In this document: piece after piece, positions 31,928-44,300 of the stretch
Position numbering within the stretch: position 1 is the stretch's first letter
How the letters are laid out: each line of letters opens with the position of its first letter
NCBI GenBank assembly: GCA_009192285.1
Contig: WBVU01000019.1
Coordinates: 1,013,182-1,077,181, forward strand
From: Morchella semilibera
Lineage: Eukaryota; Ascomycota; Pezizomycetes; Pezizales; Morchellaceae
Direction: 5' to 3'
DNA: 64,000 nt
Notes under the pieces: model-generated
What the model was told of the DNA's origin: nothing
What the model saw: the letters and a program-made list of their open reading frames with translations, nothing else
The model's database searches: none
Program-made: the position numbers and the translations under genes

Positions 31928-34900
31928 ATGTCTGCCAACTACAGCTGCACCAGATGCCATCAAATCTTTGAAACCGCTCCGGCTTTAAATAACCACAAAA
32001 GGGTATGTTATCCATATCTTATCCGGCCTTTCTAACTCTTATATAGACACACCAAACCACTGTTATCACCAAGAGCCTTGATAACCATGAGGTTACAATC
32101 TTTCGAGATCCTGTTTCCGACCTCTTCCGCTGCATTTGCGGTACCGCGACCTCCCGAGCTGAGGCCATGAGACGACATTTATCCAGCAATAATCGCATTC
32201 ATACACCCTCTGCCGACCTTACACCACCTGAACTTAATCAGCCCTTATCTACTGCGCAAGCTCTTTCCAATCACTGTTCTAATGAGACTCGTTCCTCTCA
32301 GTCCGAGTACCCCATTTCCAATAGCTCCTTAACCGATTATCAGTCTCACTTAACCGTACGTGGGGGGCCCACACAACCCTCCGCCACTACCGCAAGCAAT
32401 ATTCAGGTAACATCCATGCCCATCTCCGACCCCGGGACCGACTTTCCACCTACGGCCAGCTCTTCAACTAGCCAAGACGAACAGGATTACTCCAGTGATT
32501 ATGAGTCTGGTCGTCAATCCCTTGAGAAGCTTTTTAATCTCAGGTACCTTGATGAGCATGGCGTTATAGTTTGTCTTCAGTGCCTAACAGGTAAGATCTG
32601 GGAGAGTTGCATATTGAACTCTTACTAATATTTTCTAGGAGTCAACCCCTTACATCTTGTATCTCATCTACAGAAACATGATTTCACGGGCCCAATTCAA
32701 ACCACAGTCAACAATTACTTGAGTATGGTCGATGCTAAGCCATTAGCTGATGTACGTAACCCACCGCCAAACCAACCTGCAATCTCCTTACTTAAGGTAT
32801 ATAATGGTTTCATTTGCCACCGTTGCCAATATGCGTGCGGAGCTGATATGACGATGAGAAAACATTCAATGAAATGTAATCCTGACCAAGGTCCAAGTCT
32901 TTATGGACGGTCTGCCGTGCAGTCATTCTTCTCTGGCGTTGGAAAGACATTCTTTGCAGTACAACGTGTCCATGTTGGACTTCAACCTCACGATCAATTG
33001 ACTGAAGAATTAATGAATAATGCTCATCAATTATATGAGACCTACCATGAACAGAGAAAGGAAAACACTCTGCTCGGGAATTATAGTGCCCCTGAACAGT
33101 CACCATATCTTGAGCGCACAGGCTGGTTGTCACACTTTGCCGGTACTGATCTTCTTAAGGTTCGTTATCTTCCCTGTTTGTGGCATCTCCAACTTGTCGC
33201 ATCTTCCAGCATCAGCAAGACTTCATTTGTCTCCTGGTGTCTCCTGAGCCTCGGGAGACTCTCAGGAGACCCGGGAGACTGTTGGGAGACTCCAGCCACA
33301 AGTCGAGTTTGCTGATGATGTACTAATTTTCTTAAGGTTCGCGCCCATGCCTACAATTTACCGTCAAAGGCACAAACAACCATAGTCATAGAAGCAGTTC
33401 ATAAAGTCTTCAGTCTGTGCCGTGAACATTTCAGAAAAACTCATATTGGAACTAGGAGGTGGATGTCCTCTGTTAGCCCAGTTGAGTGGGCGCCCAAACC
33501 GTTTGATCTTGTCAAGGCCAAAACAACTATTGTTTATGAAAAGTGTTGGGTAGCTATGATTATCTATATCATCAGCATCAATGGAGGCGGCGATGCCCCT
33601 GCCCTTACTGAAGCGCATTCCAAACTATTTTTCTTGACGGATGAACAGCTAAAGTGGATCACATCTATCAACTCCCAACTCTCAACAGCTTCGGTTGATG
33701 ATATTGAGCCCCTAATCTTTGGCCTAAGCGTTTCACTTATCTGCCAGCATTTCCAAGAAGAAGGAGAAGCGTCTTGTTTAATGAGTCATACACTATCTGT
33801 TCTTGGCATTGATCTCAATTCAGGCAGCTTCCGGACAGCTTCTCAATATTCCAAGGATTTGGCTGCGATACTCTATCTCTCCCGACTCATAATAATGAGA
33901 CACGCCCATGAAGAGTCCATAGAGCCCTTCGCTTTGCAGACGTATGATATATTTGTTGGGATACACCACGCATATCTCACTCCCACAGGTCTGTCTCCTG
34001 TCGCTGAAGTCATTAACCTCTTGGCATGGACAAGGAAGTTTGGAGCCGACGAAACAAAGCTTCCGGATATTATGTGGAATATCGATGAGCAAGATGGGGA
34101 GCATTCTCTCATATATAGAGGCGATATTATATATGTTGATCGATTTCGTACCATGCTGATGAAACAGGTTGAAAAAGCCAAACTCATCCTTCAGGAAGAC
34201 TTTGGATTATCTTCAGATCATCTTACTCGAACAAAAATCCGTCAAATCAAGGACGATCTCACAGAACATGATACTGGATACAGCTTTTTAACTGACCCTA
34301 GAAATGAAAAAATCTTTAATACGGAAGGCAGAAATCCGCTTGATCTCATATTTGAAAACAGCGCCCTTCAACGTCAATTATTGAGGGTTGTTGACTCGAA
34401 GATATTATGGCTTACCCATGGAGTACGTCAATTGATCAAGTCATCTGAGCGATTTTTGGAGCATATTTTATTATTACTACACGGAACAGGAGGACAGCCA
34501 GCAAGAGCTACTGAAATAATGCAATGCCGTTGGGCAAATTCCGTCTTCGCGCATAGAAACATGTTTATCTGCAATGGATATTTGATGTTCGTCACATCAT
34601 ACTATAAGAACATAAAAACTATCGGTAAGTACATGTCTCTAACCTTAATTCATATTGATGTCACTAATACCCCTAGGGTGGTCTAAATTTATCCCTAGGT
34701 TTGCTCACCCGGATGTGGCTCCCCTCTTTATCATATACCTCCACCGTGTGTTACCGCTTATTCAATTCCTTGCACATGTCAACGGTCTTGATATGGCCCG
34801 TGATCTTGACTTGGATACGACTCCTAAATACTACATCTTCGCTGATCATTTTGAGCAACAATGGGACTCAACAAAGCTTACGGTGGTACTTGCCCGAGAG

Positions 34901-37455
34901 AGTTCTCTGTTTTTCCAAGATACTAGTATCGGTACAATTGACTATCGCCATGTTGTTATCTTGATTAGTCGGCGCTATATGCGGCAGCCATTTGAAGATG
35001 AAGAAGATGAAGACGAGAATGATCTTCAAGCATCTCATTGTTCCGCTACTGCTGATAGAATCTATGGTGTCCGTTCCGATATTCTCAAAAACTTAAGCGA
35101 ACACTCTATCTCCATTTTCAGTCACATATCTCTTCTTTGGCATCGTTTTCTGCAGTCCCCCCAGTCATCGAAGTATTGGCAAAAACAATCAGGCTCATTT
35201 ATACAGCATTTACCCCCCGATCTTGAACAATCCCCTGCTAAAAGACAAAGAATTAGAGAGTTCTCAGCCGATATCGAAAATAGACCTCTGTCACCACCGG
35301 CTACCGCGCCCGTTACAAGCATTCCCGCAGATCCATCTCAGTCTAGAATTGTGATTGAAGTAAACGAGGACCCCCTAACTATTGATGATAGAGCCAGTCT
35401 TATGATACGCATGCTTCATGGTCCGACTGCCCGATACAAAACACTCGAGCAGAAGCAAGGCTTGCACCATATTCTTCAGGGAACGACACCTCTCTTGGTT
35501 ATCCTACCTACTGGCGGAGGAAAATCTCTTCTCTTTGAAGCTCCAGCTTGTGAAAGGTCTCGAGGTGTCAGTGTTGTTGTTGTGCCTTTCATCGCATTAA
35601 GGCAAGATTTAGCAGCGCGCGCTACCGCTGCTGGAATTACTTCGCAGGTTTGGGCAGGACATCTTGAAAGAGACACCCCGTTATTATTTATCACTGTCGA
35701 GGCGGCAACCCAGAAGACGTTTCATCATTATATGAGAACTCTAATATGCAGAGGGAAACTTTCTAGAATTTATTTCGATGAGTGCCATATGATAATTACA
35801 GAATCAGGCTTCCGTGAAGCATACCAGCAACTATCATGGTTTACCAAACTAGATATACAAATTGTTTTTCTAACGGCAACATTACCCTTCTACATGGTTG
35901 ACCATCTCAAGACTTCGATGCTCCTTGATGATGACATATCTATAATTCGTGCAAATACTAACCGACCCAACATAGCGTACAAGGTTGAGTTTGTTACTTA
36001 TAGTACACAGATGACAAGGATTTTAGAGATACAGCGAGATTGGAAGGGTACCAACAATGATCGAGTCCTTATATATACACGATCTATATTAGATTGTCGG
36101 CTATTATCTGCAGCCTTGGGGTGTGGCATGTATTACGCCGGTAAGTATTCTTGTATCATTTTTTAAAGTTCAAATTCTTACATTCTCAGATCATGCCGAC
36201 AAGGAAAGAGATATGAGAAATTGGGTAACAGGAAACTCATCTCCGTTCCTAGTCTCAACCACTGCCTTGACAGCAGGCATTGATATATCTGCTATTCGAC
36301 TCGTCATCCACTACAACGCTCCTTACAACTTTATTGACTTTGCGCAATCAAGTGGAAGAGCTGGCCGTGATGGAAAACCTGCGGTCTCACTATGCGTCTT
36401 ATCTTCGCTAAACAGTTTTTCTCAAAGCGAGGCAAACCAACAAAACGTCATAGCTCTTAAAGAGTATCTATCGACCAAGAATTGCAGACGCATAGCTCTC
36501 AACCGCTTTTTTGATGGTCAGGAAGCGAAATGCAATGCCGAACAAGATCAATTATGTGATATTTGCGATGCTCAGTCGCAACCGGTAACCCCAGCTTCTA
36601 CCGCATCATTGTTCAGCTCTTCTCCCGCGACAACTCCATTTTACACACCTAATGGCTCTCCAATCCCGCACAGCTCTTCTCTGATTCGCCAACAACAGGC
36701 ACCATCTCAACTGTCACATACTACTCCACAACTTGTAGAGCCCAGCAGCTCACATTCAGGATTCACTCCTTCTTATATGTCTGCCCCATATATTCCCCCG
36801 CAAGGTAACATACCGCGCCCAGACCCAGTCGTCCCACAGACCCCCGGATATCATGAATCGAACTGGCTGCGGGTACAAAAGGTTCTTCCTGTTATACAGG
36901 CATCTTGCCGGTTCTGTTGGGTGGACAGAGCTGATCCGAACATCAATTTATTATCACATTCTACTGAAGATTGTCGTCGCTATTTGCATCTACAATGCGA
37001 CATTATAAAGTACATTGTCTATTCACTCCTCTTATATATTATATTTCTAATTAGAAAAATAGTTGCACATGGACTGAATATAGGCAATGGCGCAACACTA
37101 TCAAATTCCAACAATATTCTGCTTGTTTTTCTTGCGGTTTACCCCAAAAGATTTGTCCGCATGGGGTACCATGCACTTACGATCGACACATCATCTCCGC
37201 CACAGCATTTATGGCCCAGTTCCATGAACCATTGAAAACCCGAGTCTGTGAGCTGATGGGAGTAAGCGTGGAACAGTTCACCTCTGCAGACTACATGGCA
37301 TGGGTCGGACTTTTGGTCCCTCGCTATCTAGGCACAAAGGCCCCAAACATGATGAGAGTATTTGTTGAGTCTATTAGACTCGTTGAAGTATGTTTTACGC
37401 CCTCCTTTCAAGCCCAATCGCTAACCTATTCTAGGATTCTAACTCTCTACCCTAA
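31928..37455 (+). CDS. TLH: Telomere-linked OrsD zinc-finger/RecQ helicase (1685 aa)
   Basis: Eight exons join in frame: 31928-32002, 32047-32590, 32639-33159, 33337-34624, 34677-36140, 36190-37009, 37063-37387, 37435-37455 (stop TAA). Introns are 44-53 nt with CTAAC/CTAAT branch sites, except the third (177 nt), which hosts a MITE. N-terminal zinc fingers: a C2H2 finger C7-C10-H23-H27 split by intron 1, a degenerate one (C54, C56, H69), and C201-x2-C204 to HLVSHLQKH split by intron 2. The OrsD (DUF3505) region follows (GFICHRCQYACGADMT, C266/C269). The RecQ core has motif I PTGGGKS (K1092), motif II DECH (D1177-H1180), motif III FLTATLP, and motifs V-VI TTALTAGIDIS and SGRAGRDG (from S1352), then cysteines of a RecQ-type zinc site (CNAEQDQLCDIC). 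A C-terminal Cys-rich part reads CFSCGLPQKIC. Family members lie next to telomeres in many fungi and unwind DNA 3' to 5'; a role in chromosome-end recombination is proposed. All catalytic motifs are present, so it may be functional. Confidence 0.9.
33210..33317 (-). mobile_element. 137-bp-family MITE, copy D, inside helicase intron 3
   Basis: Reverse-orientation member of the family at 99-235: CATCAGCAAGACTTCATTTG on the left, GAGTTTGCTGATG on the right. It is shortened to 108 bp by loss of the central TATTTTTT part. It lies wholly inside intron 3 (33160-33336): donor GTTCGT before it, branch TACTAAT and acceptor TTCTTAAG after it. Without the MITE the intron would be about 69 nt, near normal. 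Confidence 0.85.
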
Positions 37456-38239
37456 ATATCCAGAGTTTCTATATATACTTTCATGTATATCTGTTTCGCT
37501 TTCTATTTCCATTCTTGCTTTACAACTTGAACATTTTCCTTGGCTGTCTTTGTGTTTCACAGAATAACTTTAAGATCCAAGATGACGTGGTTATTCTATT
37601 TTATACCTACATGTATTCAGTTTCAAGCTATGTGTCTTCGTCTACCGTATATGAATGGCTTAATTAGTAACAAAAATAGAGCTAATGTTTGCCTCTTGTT
37701 TATCTTGTGCTCCCAACTCAATTCGTGACTGAACTCTATGTATCGCGCAACCTCTCTACCAGGCCTCCATGTAAATTTCGGCAAACCACACCAAACGTCG
37801 TCGTAAAGCTCTTGTACCGGAGAAGTTGTCTGCCAGGTGTGTTTCCCTTTATCCCCGCGTGCCGTTTGTTTCCTTTGTTACTTTTTCCTTTGTTCTTTTT
37901 AAATCTCTGATACACAATTACTGGGAACATAAGGTATACCACTTTGCCCCCCTCCAGGGGTTTCGAGAGGTTGATGGGGAACAGGTCTTATCTTCTAGAT
38001 CCAGTCCTGCTTCGATCCATCCACTTCTACCTCCTCCACGTGGTTTTGTGCATCATACCCGTCGCCCTGCGCTCACTGTCCCGCGCCGTATATCATCATC
38101 AACCCTATCCAACTCGCAGATCTGTCGCTTATAGTATTCGGTCATTTTCCCGCTGCCCTACTGGTCGCGGCTTATTTCACTCTTAGCCATGGCCCATCAA
38201 TCAAGGGCCAGCGCCAATTGTAGTGGTTCTGTTCCACGG
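37456..38239. other. Helicase 3' flank, no recognised gene
   Basis: Several overlapping + strand ORFs rich in leucine, serine and phenylalanine from T-rich sequence; none convincing. The coding similarity of the helicase ends at 37455. Confidence 0.4.
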
Positions 38240-38282
38240 TTTTTATTTTTTTATTTTTTTTTTTTTTTTTGGGGGGGGGGGG
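38240..38282 (+). repeat. Composite poly(T)-poly(G) tract
   Basis: T-rich run ending in 17 T (38254-38270) directly joined to 12 G (38271-38282). Its inverted counterpart, C12 joined to A21, is at 41332-41373. Confidence 0.9.
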
Positions 38283-39559
38283 TGTTAGGTGGCAATGTAA
38301 CACAATCACGCCAACCCTGCGCCTGAGAGTAGTTCGTAGACTCCCGTCCCTTTTTCTATATTGACTTGGAATCTACATGATATATATCAAATACTGCACG
38401 CAACCCATAGATTTGACAACCCCTAGGATACGATCCAAAGCACGCGACTATAGATTTCACAAGATTAACTCTCGTTCAGCTCGATTAATGCTTATATCGA
38501 TTCTCCCAGAGGAGCGCTGCCTTTATTTCCCTATTTTCTAAGCTTTGTTAATCACACTTAGCTATCACAACACCTCCCGCACCCGGGGTTTGATGTAGGG
38601 GCATAGTAATCTGATGGACTTGAGTTTTGAGGGATGACTTAGATTATATATACAGATACACTTGTTAGTATACACTCTAAAAGGGCAGTAATTAATACTA
38701 GAATAAACCTGTGTTATAGGAATAATACTCTACCAATACCGAATTCTTACCACATTACTATACGAAATTAATACCCTCTGTAGTTTAAATATATAGCAAA
38801 AATACCAGTTTCCGTTCAATAGGCTCCCCACGGGACTAAAACTTTGTAATCATATAACCGTTTTGTGGATCAGGTGCCGATTGTCCCTTGGATGAGCTGT
38901 ATCGGCGAGTAGGAGTACGGAGCACGATCTGATGTTCCACGCTTTCTCCTGATATTAGAGATTCAAATCAAAGCGAACGTATATTTCTGTCTTTGGGAAT
39001 CACTACTAAACAACTTGTCATACGATACACAATGATGGGGGGGGGGGGGCAAACAACACATCCTCCCCACATCCCACACAATTCGATAACTCTGATGCCA
39101 ACGACCGCTCCCAGCTGCAGCCTGCACCAATCTCAATCCACTGCGCTTGCCTGTAAATCACCGAGAGCCTCGGTAAAGCCGGGGTATAACATTTCCCAAC
39201 AGATTCCCATCGCTAGAATCATATCATGTAGCCCCATATTTGACAAGCTGGATGAGATATATTTTCGTCTCCTGATAATTATTTACTTGTCTAGATTATC
39301 ATCAACGACTCGCTATAAACATACGCTCGGGATCGGAAGTATGTATCCTTATAATGGATTAGAGACCTTAGGCCAAGCATCAATTTTGAGAAATGCTGTT
39401 GGCCCACCAAGCAAAAAGATCCCTGCAACTAGTAATTTTGACCAAAAGATGGTTTTTATTATAAGCGTAAGAAGATGTTAGCAAACGGCACTCGCGAACC
39501 GGCAAGTTGTATCCTCATTACGAGAATATCACTATATCGAATTTTCTCAAATTGAGACT
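38283..39559. other. Non-coding, no recognised gene
   Basis: A G13 run lies at 39037-39049. A 162-codon ORF (38993-39481) reads through that run and has no family resemblance, so I do not call it. The segment near 39522-39536 (ATATCACTATATCGA) matches the terminal motif of the MITE at 54150. Confidence 0.4.
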
Positions 39560-40745
39560 CTACTGTGCCCCAATCGAGTCATTACTGAATACCACACGAT
39601 CTGGAAATGGGTAGTTGGCCCTGGATTTTCCAGAGCAAATAAATATATAATCTCCGTTTTCCTTTACATTTACTTTGGAAGAGCAAACCGGTCCTCGGAT
39701 ATTATTCAGAGCTCTAACTATCCATTGGTTTATGTTCCTTGGACCTCAATCTAAGCCATAACTCCACCCTCCAATATTTCCTTCGACTCCATCCCAGCCT
39801 CTACCACACTCGTAAATCAGCCCACGCAGTTTCCATTTATATATATTTGGAGAGCTCTCTAAACCAAAGCCCTCCCATTTTGGAGTCCACCTACCCCCCA
39901 GGTTTCTAGCTCCACTATACAAATTCACTGGCTGCTGTTGTGGGCGCTGCTAATTAGATAATTTTGTTTAGCCTCTACTTTAGGATATGACAATATTCGA
40001 TAGTTCCCCTCCCCCAAAAAAGAGGTAAACAGTTAGGAACCCCGGGAATAAGGAATAGGTAACTGAAGTAAGTCTCAAAAGCTAAAAATTATACTTTTAG
40101 TGGTAGAAATCCTTTTCATACTGGCAATTTAGGACCCATACCGAAAATACGGCCAATCAATGACAAGCTGCATTCTGGGTCCCGGAAAGCCCCAAATCCA
40201 CAAGGATTACTAGGTGCCTTAGAATCGTATAGATCAGCCCACCTGATGCGACCCCATCCCTCCAACAGATCGCCCTGCCAAGATGAGAAATATCGTTCCG
40301 TTACACTAGGGATTCTCCAGACCAAAGCTTCTGGCTTATTCTCTAAAGATGGCATCTAGTTTGTATTCCCCCCGCGCGACAGACGTTTTTGAGTGGGGGA
40401 ATCTGGAATGGGTGAGCTAGGGAAGGGAACCTAAAGAGACGAAGGTATTGGATTTTAGTTAGGGGAACTTACTTTCTACCGTTTGTCTGGAGAGAGCCAT
40501 TCTTATTCTATGATATTTACTTTGTTGTAGCGGTGGGTGGAGAGGCGTTCCGGGGATAAAATTACGTAGCCAAAAAGTCTGTACTCAATTAATGAATTAA
40601 TAAAAAAAGCTCTTTTGGATGATATTTTATTTATCTGAACCCGCTGACCTTGCCCTATTCCTACGAATCTTGTATATGGACCGTCACTGGTGTTCTTAAA
40701 CCTCGGCAACCACCAAATTCCCTGACCCCTACCGCCATAAGATCT
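39560..40745 (-). pseudogene. Possible decayed gene, unrecognised
   Basis: On the minus strand several open pieces have protein-like composition. About 40745-40503 gives GIWWLPRFKNTSDGPYTRF. 40355-40116 starts with ATG after a CT-rich leader and contains WRIPSVTERYFSSWQGDLL and NPCGFGAFRDPE. 39928-39746 has GARNLGGRWTPKWEGFG and IYECGRGWDG. Beyond a stop, NINQWIVRALNNIRGPVC follows. Candidate splice sites exist between some pieces, but no full model holds together. It may be an intron-containing gene of an unknown family or a dead one. Chance cannot be excluded. Confidence 0.25.
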
Positions 40746-41331
40746 CGGTTTCTATATGTTTCTACCCTATGTGCATCTCAGGGTGTATAAACAATATGTG
40801 CTTTGTCCCATACCATGTCCTCTGGGCGTGAGGGCCAGCAGTCCTAACGAGCTCACCTGCGCCCTCCCCAGCTCCAAGCTTTTAAAATCCACCACTTTAT
40901 TACGACTTACACCCCCTTAGCCAAAATCCACACATATATACCGGCGGTGTGAAACAGTCAATCGTGTTTGTTTTTTCTGATTGGAGGATCTCCCGTGATG
41001 TTTCAAGCGTTCGTGAGGCCTGCCCATCCAAAAGCTCCTAGTATCCAACCCGGAAGCATGAGCCTAGATATTATGCTGCGCCATGGGCACCGCGGGTGGC
41101 GATTATGAGTGTCTCGTATATTATTACCGCGTACGCTTCTCTACATATCCATCTACCACAAACAGCTATCCACAGAGAAACCGTCGAAGGCTCGGCCAAA
41201 CCTCATTCCCAGCTATTCACCTAATTCAGGTTAGAAAAACCTTAGTCTCACTTATTTTACGATGCCAAAAACAATTACCTACCTTGGGACCCGCATTTGT
41301 ATCAGTGCCTTTCCAGGCATCCGCCTGAACT
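40746..41331. other. Non-coding
   Basis: No convincing feature. 41083-41328 is open but has no family resemblance. Confidence 0.35.
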
Positions 41332-41373
41332 CCCCCCCACCCCCCCCCCCCCAAAAAAAAAAAAAAAAAAAAA
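41332..41373 (-). repeat. Composite poly(C)-poly(A) tract
   Basis: C7-A-C13 (41332-41352) joined to 21 A (41353-41373). Reverse-complemented it is T21 followed by G13, the same order as at 38240-38282. The outer flanks also share GTAGTGGTT (38219-38227 and, inverted, near 41388-41396). Confidence 0.85.
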
Positions 41374-44300
41374 GTAGCAAAAAACCACTACCGCCTAACG
41401 TGAAAGGCCATTCTCTCGCCCTATGACTGAGCGCGTCTTAAGCTCGGTTAGACGTCCTAGATAGGTTTATACCCGCATAATAGTGTGTCCGCAATAACAG
41501 AATAGCAACATGCTAATGGGAGAGACCGTTGCAAAATGTAGCCAAATACCCTTCCATGCAAACCCCACTGCAGTCCGGAAAATTCTCTTGCCATGCGCTG
41601 ATCACACATCTCATAGGGAAGCGTTGTCTGACACTTATTTTTCCCATTCCAATATTTTCAAGCGGTGAACGTGGAGCTATCCTCCGAGTAATCTGTTCTG
41701 GGGTGTAAGGTAATGACCTCATGTATCTCGCTCAACCGACCAGGCAAACCTATAGCCCAGAAGTTGAATTGTCTTAGGAATCCCAGAATCAGTCCTGATT
41801 TTGTTATTCCAGCTGACGTTAGTATATATCCATGCATTCAAACTTTGGGCCCCATACCATGTTCAGCGCACAAAGGCCCAAATCGCAATGGTGTGGAGAG
41901 TTATGAAGGGTGAAAGACACCCTCTATGATGAGCGCATGAAGGGGGGGGGGGGGTACTGGGGATGTAGAGTGTTGAAGGACAGCGAGTGACGTCACTAAA
42001 GCATCGAGACTAGATCTTACAAAGCAATCTTTCAGCCGCACCTACACCCGGCAGGGTTCTTTCTTGGCATTTCACTACAACATTATCTACTAGAAAAGTT
42101 GATAACCCACGACATGCGACCCAACTTTGACCTTAACGAAGCAACAATTGGTAAAGAGAATACAATCACGTATGCATCTAAATAAAAGAAACTAAGGTGG
42201 TTGCGAATTCACTAAGATCACCCAATAGAGAGGTTTCGCAAGTCGTGTATCTTGTTTCCACGGTGACCGCAGGGATTAAGACGCCAAGTTAGTACAGGAC
42301 GAGATACGGACTCTAAATGCTGCACGAAGTTAGTGAAGCATTAATACAGACTTTATTCAAGTCAACAAACCTCATTGGACCGTTCATGCCAATAGGTACT
42401 CTACAGACTATGACGCAACCCAGGGTTCAGATTAAATCTGATTATTTCTCAGGCCCCCCGCTTGATGCTGGATTCGGTGGTTGGTTGATTCGGATTCTAG
42501 ATTATTCCTACACCTATTTTCATTAGCGTGAGCTCAAATCTACAGTATATTCCCTGAGGGGTGAATGGTACGATTCGGGAGAGGGGGGTGGGGCAGTGGT
42601 GCACAGGACATGATATCCCAGTCCCGCAACCCTAACCCTCAACCTCAACTTGTCACTGCGAGTTTCGATAATCTTGTTTATTTGTCCCTACCTCTTTCTC
42701 AAAAGTAGTGTGATTTAATTCTAGTTCGCCAAATATCAGGATATTCACATCACGTTTATACCACATCTTTATTTGTTCTAGAGCGCTGATCAAGGCCCGT
42801 AATAGCATTAGTAAAGGTGGTAGAGTATCTAGATCATTCTAAAACCAAAAGGTATAATGCTCATCATCAACAGTCTCAACCACACTCATATATACTCGCC
42901 GCTGCCCATTCTATCAACCCATATCCAAGCCGACCACACCACTACCAAAACATCCGATACTGCCTCTTGAATACTACTCTACCCAGTTTAATATCATACA
43001 CCCTTTTAACAACTAGTACAGCTACCTATTAATGTATAACACAACGCCTAACTCCGTTCGAAACTATCTAGAAGTAGACGAGAACTGATATAAAGTCAGG
43101 TTGACACAGGTTCTGGGCCGAGGTTCGGGCTTGTTCATCGGTCACACGACATTCTACAGCCCGATAAATGGACCATCGCCTCCAACAAATAGCCAAGGCC
43201 TACATAAGTCACCTCCGAGCCTCTAAATTCAATACTAACCAACATAAATTAAACGTCCACTCTATTCCGGGCTATTTATCACATAGCTCATCCTAAATCT
43301 CCCAGGTTAAGGCAATGGAGCTGAAAAGACGACTATATTCTAATCAGCTTGGTTCCCTACAAAACCTCTACATCCCCAGGCCCGATCTAGTAATGTCAAT
43401 ATTCCTCTCTAATTCCTAGACTCATCTTTTACGTGCCCCATAGGCCATTTCAGACGTATCGATTTGTGTATTCATCTCATGTTACTATTGTAGCTAACTA
43501 TTGCATATAGTTACTCGTTTCGACTTGGCCTTATTCCACATTCCCCTCTCTGGGTAAATCATCTCTTACCGCATCATTATGAGCATCTTAGCCCACTGGC
43601 ATGCCTCGACAAAGCATGCCCGACCACAGGTTCCCTTCAATCCAATATTACCTAGATACTAACGTGCTGATCACTTCAAGAAAATTTAGTTATCCAAACA
43701 ACCGAGGAAATCCCGAGAATTGACTATAATATGTTTTTTTCGGTGGATACTGCCTAGTAATAAAGTTGACTTCCGATCTGGAGCTTTTATTACTTTTATC
43801 GACCTCAAGGTATACAAGGAGATACCACAGGGACCCACGGGGTGAAGATGGACCCTGTCTGTGGTGGCCAGGGATTTGATGCTAGTGATGGGTATGAGAC
43901 AAGTTATCTCGACACGTGTGGTAAAACAAGACGAGACATGAAGCAACAAAACGAGACAAGGCAAAGCTATTCATAGAGGCTTTAAGGTCAGTCCTCAGGC
44001 TTTTTCGGCCTTTTTCCACCACCTAATATATTGTTAATATTAACTCCCAGCTCAGGGTTAGGGTTACTTTACTGGCATGACAATGAAGACTTGAGACTTT
44101 AGATAATACAAGGCACTTCGAAGTCTCATCTATCTTGTCTCGTTCCTATTACTATTTGAGTCTACCAGAGTTAGGTTATGGACCCCATGACAAATTACCA
44201 CAAACAAAACCATCAGGCAGGATCCGTCGTTAGTACGTGCGCGACTGTACAATATCAAGTTAATGTCGGGAGTCTGACACCGGTCTCAGGGCGGATCCGG

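Noticed and set aside
33160-33315. Helicase exon extended to the stop at 33313-33315
   Set aside because: That reading runs into the MITE; strong splice signals and exact frame continuity support an intron instead.
36988-37235. Helicase continuing unspliced to a stop at 37233
   Set aside because: The unspliced frame loses the Cys-rich C-terminus; splicing 37010-37062 joins in phase to CTWTEYRQW...CFSCGLPQKIC, typical of the family.
38993-39481. 162-codon ORF
   Set aside because: Runs through a G13 homopolymer, has no family resemblance, and has no CT-rich leader.
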